DNA of 64,000 bases, from contig JBMNHQ010000001.1 in assembly GCA_050950465.1 (NCBI GenBank), positions 310,001-374,000 of the forward strand, read 5' to 3'. Of the stretch, positions 58,934 to 64,000 are shown piece after piece. The notes below the pieces were generated by a model. That model was given only the letters and a program-made list of their open reading frames with translations, had not been told where the DNA came from and made no database searches. A program made the translations under genes and the position numbers. Each line of letters begins with the position of its first letter. Within the stretch, counting starts at the first letter, position 1. This stretch comes from CAZRIZ01 sp050950465. GTDB lineage: Bacteria; Patescibacteriota; Saccharimonadia; Saccharimonadales; Saccharimonadaceae.

Positions 58934-60733
58934 ATGAAACAAAAGCAACAAGAATTAGAACAAATGCGTCATAGCTTGGCTCATATTATGGCGGCGGCAA
59001 TTAGTGAGTTATGGCCAAATACTCAATTTGGGGTTGGTCCGGCAGTTGATAATGGGTTTTATTATGATGTGTATATAGATAATCAAACCTTGGGTGAGGT
59101 AGACATGACCCAAATTGAAAAAAGAATGCGTAAGATCATCTCACAGAAGATTCCATTTATCCGTCGTGAAGTTTCAATTAAAGAGGCAATTAAGTGGGCA
59201 AAGCAGGCTGGACAACATCTAAAAATTGAACTACTTGACGACTTAAGTCAATTTGGTACAACAGAGTATGGTGCGAGACAGGACGATAAAGTTAATGAGA
59301 TAAGTTCGGTTGTGCTATACCAACTTGGTGATTTTGTTGACTTATGTCGTGGTCCTCATGTTGAAGACAGCTCCAAGGTGGGGGCTTTTAAATTAACTCG
59401 AATTTCTGGTGCTTTCTGGCGTGGTGATGAGACTAAGCAGCAAATGCAACGAATTTACGGTGTGGCTTTTGCCACGCAGGCAGAGTTGGATCAATACCTA
59501 AAACAACAAGAAGAAGCCCGTTTGCGCGATCATCGCAAGCTTGGGCAAGAGCTAGAGCTATTTACGACATCCGAGTTAGTTGGCTCTGGTTTACCAATGT
59601 TTACGCCTCGTGGGACGATTCTACGTGAAAAATTGGCTGGATTGACTAATCAAGAGCGGGAGCGTGTAGGATTTCAGAAAGTTTGGACTCCTCATATTTC
59701 CAAAAACGATCTTTATAAGAAATCTGGCCATTGGGACAAATTTGGTGACGAGCTTTTCTTAGTAAAAAGTCAAGAAACTAGTGATCAATTTGTTTTAAAG
59801 CCAATGAATTGCCCACATCACGCACAAATTTATGCCGCCTTACCACGTAGTTATAGGGATTTGCCAGTACGATATATTGAAACGACAACGGATTATCGTG
59901 ACGAAAAAAGTGGTGAATTGGGTGGATTGAGTCGCGTGCGGGCCTTAACACAGGACGATAGTCATAATTTCTGCCGTCCTGACCAGATAGGTGAAGAAGT
60001 TAATAATCTAATAAATGTTGCTCGTAGTGTCTATGGTACTTTTGGTATGGATTTGCGGGCTCGTTTAAGTTATCGTGACGACGGTGATGCTTATTTGGGT
60101 AGCAAAGATCTGTGGGAGTCAAGTCAGGCGATGATTAAGGAAATGGCTTCAGCTAATAACTTGGATTTTTATGAGGCTGAGGGGGAGGCGGCTTTCTACG
60201 GACCTAAAATTGATTTTATGGCCAAAGACGCTTTGGGACGAGAGCATCAGGTGGCGACAGTTCAATTAGATTTTGTACAACCAGAGCGCTTTGGGCTGGA
60301 ATATACTGATAAAGATGGCGCTGTTCAGCGACCAGTTATGATACACTGTGCCATCTTGGGATCGATTGAACGCTTTCTAAGTGTCTTTATTGAACATACA
60401 GCTGGTTGGTTTCCATTCTGGTGTGCTCCTGAGCAGGTAAGAGTGTTGACCGTAAATGACTCAGTTGGGGAATATGTTAGAGAAATAGTTGAAAAAATAG
60501 AGTCGATAGTTCTAGATAAACCATTAGCTTTCAATAAATTACGCTATTCAGTTGATGATCGAAACGAAAGCTTGGGTAAAAAAATACGTGAAGCAACCAA
60601 AATGAAGATTCCGGTTCAGCTGATTATTGGACCAAAGGACCAAGAATCATATATGGTTAGTGTGCGCACTAAGGATAAAGAAGAGAAGGTGCCTTTTGAT
60701 CGAATAACTGGATTTTTGGAGAGTCTTGTCTAA
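58934..60733 (+). CDS. thrS: Threonyl-tRNA synthetase without TGS domain
   Basis: Class II synthetase, 599 residues from the ATG at 58934, which follows AAGGAGAGG. The protein begins directly with the second editing-type domain (QMRHSLAHIMAAAISELWPN, HxxxH) and lacks the usual N-terminal TGS domain. The catalytic core shows motif 1, motif 2 (YRDEKSGELGGLSRVRALTQ), the Cys of KPMNCPHHAQIYA and motif 3 (HCAILGSIERFLSVFIEH), then an anticodon-binding domain. The apparent longer frame from 58832 runs through the T-box and is not coding. Confidence 0.95.
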   Translation: MKQKQQELEQMRHSLAHIMAAAISELWPNTQFGVGPAVDNGFYYDVYIDNQTLGEVDMTQIEKRMRKIISQKIPFIRREVSIKEAIKWAKQAGQHLKIELLDDLSQFGTTEYGARQDDKVNEISSVVLYQLGDFVDLCRGPHVEDSSKVGAFKLTRISGAFWRGDETKQQMQRIYGVAFATQAELDQYLKQQEEARLRDHRKLGQELELFTTSELVGSGLPMFTPRGTILREKLAGLTNQERERVGFQKVWTPHISKNDLYKKSGHWDKFGDELFLVKSQETSDQFVLKPMNCPHHAQIYAALPRSYRDLPVRYIETTTDYRDEKSGELGGLSRVRALTQDDSHNFCRPDQIGEEVNNLINVARSVYGTFGMDLRARLSYRDDGDAYLGSKDLWESSQAMIKEMASANNLDFYEAEGEAAFYGPKIDFMAKDALGREHQVATVQLDFVQPERFGLEYTDKDGAVQRPVMIHCAILGSIERFLSVFIEHTAGWFPFWCAPEQVRVLTVNDSVGEYVREIVEKIESIVLDKPLAFNKLRYSVDDRNESLGKKIREATKMKIPVQLIIGPKDQESYMVSVRTKDKEEKVPFDRITGFLESLV

Positions 60734-60737
60734 AACA

Positions 60738-61367
60738 ATGCGCCGACTTAAAATTGCGATAGATGTTGACGATGTTCTGGCGGCTAACGCTGCTGGAGTT
60801 GTGGAATTTAGCAATCAGCGTTGGGGGACATCACTGACAATTGATGATTATGATGAGCACTGGGCGAAAATGTGGGGCATAGATTTGGCTGAATTGGAGC
60901 GTCGTATCGAGGAGTTTTACGCCTCGGGCGCACAACGTCATTATGGTCACATTGGGGGAAGTCGCGAAGTGTTAACTCAACTATCTCGTCACCATCAGTT
61001 GGTGATTGCTACCTCGCGCCGATTATATGAGAAGGCTGATACTCTAGCTTGGATTGATGAGCATTTTCCGGGAATTTTTACCAGTAGCGCGGTCTATTTT
61101 TCGGGTGCTTGGGATAAAATTACAACTGACTCTCACATGCTTACCAAAGCCGATTTGATTTCGCAAATCGAAGCTGATGTTTTAATAGATGACCAGTTAA
61201 AACATTGTGTGGCCGTTGCTGAGACGGGACGATATGCAATAGTGTTTGGAGATTATGAGTGGAATAGAGCTAATCATTTACCTCCTAGAGTTGTACGTTG
61301 TTTGAGTTGGATAGAGGTTGAGCGTACTATCAATGAAATTGCCCAAGGCGGAGTTTTAAAAGAGTAA
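60738..61367 (+). CDS. HAD-family 5'-nucleotidase-like protein
   Basis: 209 residues from the ATG at 60738; a TTG at 60726 overlapping the thrS stop is the other option. The HAD nucleophile motif KIAIDVDDVLAAN (DxDxV) lies at the N-terminus, motif II VIATSR, and VLIDDQLKHC near the C-terminus supplies the late acidic pair. This pattern fits the NT5C/5'(3')-deoxyribonucleotidase group, which dephosphorylates nucleotides. Directly after thrS and three bases before miaA. Confidence 0.78.
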   Translation: MRRLKIAIDVDDVLAANAAGVVEFSNQRWGTSLTIDDYDEHWAKMWGIDLAELERRIEEFYASGAQRHYGHIGGSREVLTQLSRHHQLVIATSRRLYEKADTLAWIDEHFPGIFTSSAVYFSGAWDKITTDSHMLTKADLISQIEADVLIDDQLKHCVAVAETGRYAIVFGDYEWNRANHLPPRVVRCLSWIEVERTINEIAQGGVLKE

Positions 61368-61370
61368 GTC

Positions 61371-62261
61371 ATGGCAGCATCTAAGTCCACAAGCAAGCCT
61401 CTGGTGGTAATTGTTGGCCCAACTGCTAGTGGCAAAACGGGCTTATCTATTAGATTAGCTAAAAGACTAAATGGTGAAATTATTTCAGCCGATTCACGGG
61501 CAGTGTATAGATATTTGGATATCGGTACAGCCAAGCCAAGCTTAGCTGAACGTGAAGGAGTCCCGCATTGGGGTATTGATTTAGTGGAGCCAAACGAGAA
61601 ATATTCTGTTGCGGATTTTCAGAGATACGCCAAGGCAAAGATAAAAGACATTCGCCGTCGTGGCAGGGTGCCATTTTTAGTGGGTGGCACGGGGCTTTAT
61701 ATTGATTCAATTATATTTGATTATAAGTTGGTCAATGGTTTGGACTATGATTTGGAGCGCCAAAAATACGAGCACTTATCACTAGAAGAACTGTGGTCAT
61801 ATTGTAATAACAACAACATCAGTTTACCGAATAATTGGAAGAATCGTCGTTACGTAATAAATCAAATTATTAGAGCTGGAAAGACTCACTCTCGCCGACA
61901 TAGTATTGTTGACAACTGTTTTGTGTTTGGTATTGATACAGATAGAGATGTTCTGAAGCAGAGAGTATCGGAGCGAGCTGAAAAAATGTTTGCGGCTGGT
62001 GTGATTAAGGAGGCTGAGTGGTGTGGTCAAAAATACGGTTGGGAGAATGAATCTATGACTAGCAATATTTACCCGATACTAAGAAGGTATATTAATGGTG
62101 AAATTGAATTGTCTCAGGCGATTGAGTTATTTAAAAACTCTGATTGGCGATTGGTTAAAAAGCAGTTAACTTGGTTTAAGCGCAATCCGTTTATAGATTG
62201 GGTATCCCTCGATAGTGCTGAAGAAAAAATTATTCAAAAAGTTTCGAGTGTGTTAATATAA
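61371..62261 (+). CDS. miaA: tRNA dimethylallyltransferase
   Basis: Adds an isopentenyl group to A37 of tRNAs reading UNN codons. 296 residues: P-loop VVIVGPTASGKTGLS, EIISADSRAVYRYLDIGTAK, DLVEPNEKYSVADFQ, and PFLVGGTGLYIDSII are all family blocks. The C-terminal part is slightly divergent. Ribosome-binding context weak. Four bases separate it from the next gene. Confidence 0.95.
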   Translation: MAASKSTSKPLVVIVGPTASGKTGLSIRLAKRLNGEIISADSRAVYRYLDIGTAKPSLAEREGVPHWGIDLVEPNEKYSVADFQRYAKAKIKDIRRRGRVPFLVGGTGLYIDSIIFDYKLVNGLDYDLERQKYEHLSLEELWSYCNNNNISLPNNWKNRRYVINQIIRAGKTHSRRHSIVDNCFVFGIDTDRDVLKQRVSERAEKMFAAGVIKEAEWCGQKYGWENESMTSNIYPILRRYINGEIELSQAIELFKNSDWRLVKKQLTWFKRNPFIDWVSLDSAEEKIIQKVSSVLI

Positions 62262-62265
62262 GGGT

Positions 62266-62937
62266 ATGGCAAAGAAGCCACAAAATACTATAAAAAACCT
62301 ATTTGGCTCCACAACCAGAATAAAGCTCTTGGAGCTGTTTTTTACCAATTTTGATAAACAATTTTACGTTCGAGAGATAACTCGTCTCATTAATGAGCAA
62401 ATTAACTCTGTTCGTCGAGAATTAGCCAACCTTGAACAGATTGGTGTTGTTAAAAAGACTGAGAAGGATAACAAAGTTTATTACCGCGCTGATCAGAAGT
62501 TTCGTTATTACGTAGCGTTTGCGATGATTTTTGATGAGAATTTTGATCATCAAGGCTTGTCTAGGAGCACTATCCGTGAACTAGAAAAGGAAGCTAATGT
62601 GGCCCCACAACCTGCAGACGATAAATTTGATTGGCAAAAAGTTGTAGCTAGAAGCGATGATTATTTACAGGTGGCGATATTGGCGGGGCGCTTAGTGCCA
62701 GATTCCGAATCAGAAATTGACATGCTTTTAGTTGGCGACAACTCTAAACGAGAGATATCAGCTTGGGCTACTAGTGCTGAGAAAGTTTATGGCAAGGGAC
62801 TAGCCTATAGTGTCATACCATATGATGAATTTGTTTATCGACAGAGTATTCGTGATAAATTTGTCATGCAGGTCTTGTCTGGACCGTATGTAGTAATAAA
62901 AGATATAGTGGGAGTAATTGATAAGGCAGAGGGTTAG
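62266..62937 (+). CDS. HTH protein with nucleotidyltransferase-like C-terminus
   Basis: 223 residues. The N-terminal winged HTH (STTRIKLLELFFTNFDKQFY then VREITRLINEQINSVRRELA) is ArsR/MarR-like. The C-terminal part (from about 115: VAILAGRLVPDSESEIDMLL) resembles the minimal nucleotidyltransferase fold; the usual GSxARG..SDxDL signature is altered to AGRLVPDSESEIDML. Such proteins are usually DNA-binding regulators. Between miaA and the MBL-fold gene, likely one operon. Confidence 0.72.
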   Translation: MAKKPQNTIKNLFGSTTRIKLLELFFTNFDKQFYVREITRLINEQINSVRRELANLEQIGVVKKTEKDNKVYYRADQKFRYYVAFAMIFDENFDHQGLSRSTIRELEKEANVAPQPADDKFDWQKVVARSDDYLQVAILAGRLVPDSESEIDMLLVGDNSKREISAWATSAEKVYGKGLAYSVIPYDEFVYRQSIRDKFVMQVLSGPYVVIKDIVGVIDKAEG

Positions 62938-62940
62938 TGT

Positions 62941-63579
62941 ATGGTAGAAATTGAATATTTTGGTGGTAATTGTGTAAAGATAATATCCAAAGATCAGACT
63001 ATAGTTGTTGATCCGAAACGTTCGGTTTTTGGACTCGATGATGTTTCTTCTGATGGTATGATTGAACTAAGTACGGAAACTCGCCTAGCTATTCGTAATA
63101 ATAAGGCGTTCTTGCAGATAGACGGGCCTGGTGAATATGAGGTGGCAGATTTCTCAATTAGAGGTTTTTCCGCTAATCGCCAAACTGATTTTAACAATGA
63201 GCAGTCGGTTACGAATTATACTATTAGTAGTAGCGGGGTTAATATTGTTGTAATTGGCAATATAGCTGACGAGTTGAGTGAAGCACAGCTAGAGGAATTG
63301 GGCGTGACAGACATATTAATTATTCCGATAGGCGGTGGCGGTTATACTCTTGATGCTAAGATTGCTGGCGATATTGTCAACAAGATAGACCCGAAACTGG
63401 TAATTCCGGTTCATTATCAACATGAGAGTTTAAGATATGAAGTTCCACAGGACGGTTTTGATCGATTCTCTAACGAATTAGGCACGCCTATTCAAGAATT
63501 AGACAAGTACAAAATTAAAAAAATCGATGCACTGCCAGAATCTCTTGAAATAATCAAATTAAAGCTGAAAATTAAGTAG
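62941..63579 (+). CDS. MBL-fold protein with lost active-site motif
   Basis: 212 residues resembling the UlaG-like metallo-beta-lactamase fold (EIEYFGGNCVKIISKDQTIV then DPKRS; DILIIPIGGGGYTLDAKIAG; KLVIPVHYQHESL). The HxHxDH metal motif is missing; the part that would carry it is replaced by the stretch around STETRLAIRNNKAFLQIDGP. A late His is kept. Hydrolase activity is therefore uncertain. Starts three bases after the HTH gene. Confidence 0.75.
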   Translation: MVEIEYFGGNCVKIISKDQTIVVDPKRSVFGLDDVSSDGMIELSTETRLAIRNNKAFLQIDGPGEYEVADFSIRGFSANRQTDFNNEQSVTNYTISSSGVNIVVIGNIADELSEAQLEELGVTDILIIPIGGGGYTLDAKIAGDIVNKIDPKLVIPVHYQHESLRYEVPQDGFDRFSNELGTPIQELDKYKIKKIDALPESLEIIKLKLKIK

Positions 63580-63601
63580 CTAGGCGATAATGCAATATAA
63601 C

Positions 63602-63630
63602 AAAATAAGCCCCCAATCGGAGCTTATTTT
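63602..63630. terminator. Bidirectional terminator
   Basis: AAAATAAGC and GCTTATTTT flank a C-rich/GG inner pair. It serves the MBL-fold gene (plus) and rpmB (minus); the rpmB stop codon overlaps its end. Confidence 0.75.
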
Positions 63631-63820
63631 ATAAAACACCTTTCTTCCTCAGTGTTCGTATGGCTTGGGCGCTAACATTCATAGTTACTTTTTTACCATC
63701 AATATTTAGAGTCTTTTTTTGCAAATTTGGCTTAAATGTTCGCTTACTGTGTTGTTGCGAGAAGCTAACTTTGTGGCCAAACTGTTTTCCCTTACCAGTT
63801 AATTCACATCTTGCTGCCAT
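63629..63820 (-). CDS. rpmB: Ribosomal protein L28
   Basis: Large-subunit protein bL28. 63 residues from the ATG at 63820: MAARCELTGKGKQFGHKVSF, SKRTFKPNLQKKTL and VSAQAIRTLRKKGVL are family blocks. The zinc-type Cys pairs of some L28 proteins are mostly absent (C- form, one Cys). The longer frame to 63880 has no family similarity. Confidence 0.93.
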   Translation of the reverse strand: MAARCELTGKGKQFGHKVSFSQQHSKRTFKPNLQKKTLNIDGKKVTMNVSAQAIRTLRKKGVL

Positions 63821-63895
63821 ATATTTTTTCTTTCTATTATGCTGACAATGAATTATACCTAGGAGTGGGCAAAAAGTCAAATAGCAAACTTAGTG

Positions 63896-63901
63896 TATAA
63901 T
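63896..63901 (+). promoter_or_regulatory. -10 box before the M50 protease gene
   Basis: TATAAT ends ten bases before the ATG at 63912, with no Shine-Dalgarno. Same geometry as the other short-leader genes. Confidence 0.5.
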
Positions 63902-63911
63902 GATAGATTGT

Positions 63912-64000
63912 ATGAACTTCTGGATAATTTTAATATATATAGTTATTATTGTTATGTCGATGGTTGTGCACGAGATGGCCCATGCTTTTGCTAGTAATAA
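63912..64000 (+). CDS. M50-family site-2 protease, N-terminal fragment
   Basis: The frame runs off the right edge, so only 29 residues are visible. They form one hydrophobic helix followed by VVHEMAHAFAS, the HExxH zinc motif embedded in a membrane segment. This is the hallmark of intramembrane M50 metalloproteases (RseP/SpoIVFB-like). Subfamily cannot be decided from this fragment. Confidence 0.8.
   Translation, partial: MNFWIILIYIVIIVMSMVVHEMAHAFASN

Overview
The window reads as a chromosomal segment of a Patescibacteria/CPR bacterium, most likely a Saccharibacteria (TM7) relative. The genes are densely packed and of moderate-to-low GC. TGA is used as a normal stop (for example at the end of polA), so the SR1/Gracilibacteria code does not apply. 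The gene set fits as well: short core proteins, a compact type IV pilus locus, an oligoribonuclease-like Orn, a degenerate DHH protein, and several enzymes that have lost metal ligands. This placement is inference, since no rRNA lies in the window.

Layout. 1-1000: non-coding DNA with degenerate 40-bp tandem repeats and a tiny leftward transcription unit. 1.0-7.1 kb: argS-orn-yjbR-like, then dnaG-rpoD. 7.1-11.8 kb: two leftward exported proteins, one a 1307-residue protein with two seven-bladed RCC1 propellers. 12.1-20.8 kb: polA, mutM, holA, rpsT, a DHH-like protein, truB and rpsO. 20.8-25.1 kb: two small unknown genes, pnp with a long hairpin leader, a family-4 uracil-DNA glycosylase and a NUDIX hydrolase. 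25.2-32.9 kb: accessory island, described below. 33.1-41.3 kb: ftsK, rpsF-ssb-rpsR-efp, a serine beta-lactamase-like protein, tlyA and ychF. 41.3-53.1 kb: type IV pilus locus pilMNO-x-pilB-pilT-pilC-pilA-pilD plus four minor-pilin-like genes. 53.1-64 kb: tyrosine recombinase, ndk, four tRNAs, a PPIase, a GT2 glycosyltransferase, T-box-thrS, a HAD nucleotidase, miaA, an HTH protein, an MBL-fold protein, rpmB and the start of an M50 protease.

The most unusual region is 25.2-32.9 kb. A P-loop NTPase fused to a Csx3-like domain, with no CRISPR nearby, converges on a TrmB-type regulator. Divergent from the regulator, a consensus promoter (TTGACA-17-TATAAT) and a long structured leader feed a five-gene series: a small GC-rich gene, then the alternating pairs A-B-A'-B'. 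A and A' are alpha-solenoid proteins built from about 28-residue repeats. B and B' are members of one unrecognised family. This looks like a duplicated two-gene cassette and is the best candidate for an undescribed system.

Two further genome-scale themes emerge. (1) A 60-72 bp element recurs in front of argS, polA (twice in tandem), xerC/ndk and tRNA-Arg. It consists of a TATAAT, an outer stem that co-varies between copies, a GA-rich internal loop, an inner stem often capped by CUUG, then a GTG..AATATT..CAC dyad and a second TATAAT. (2) Many genes have a -10 box only 6-9 bases before the start codon, which predicts widespread leaderless mRNAs. This includes dnaG, rpsO, polA, pilM, pilD and trmB.
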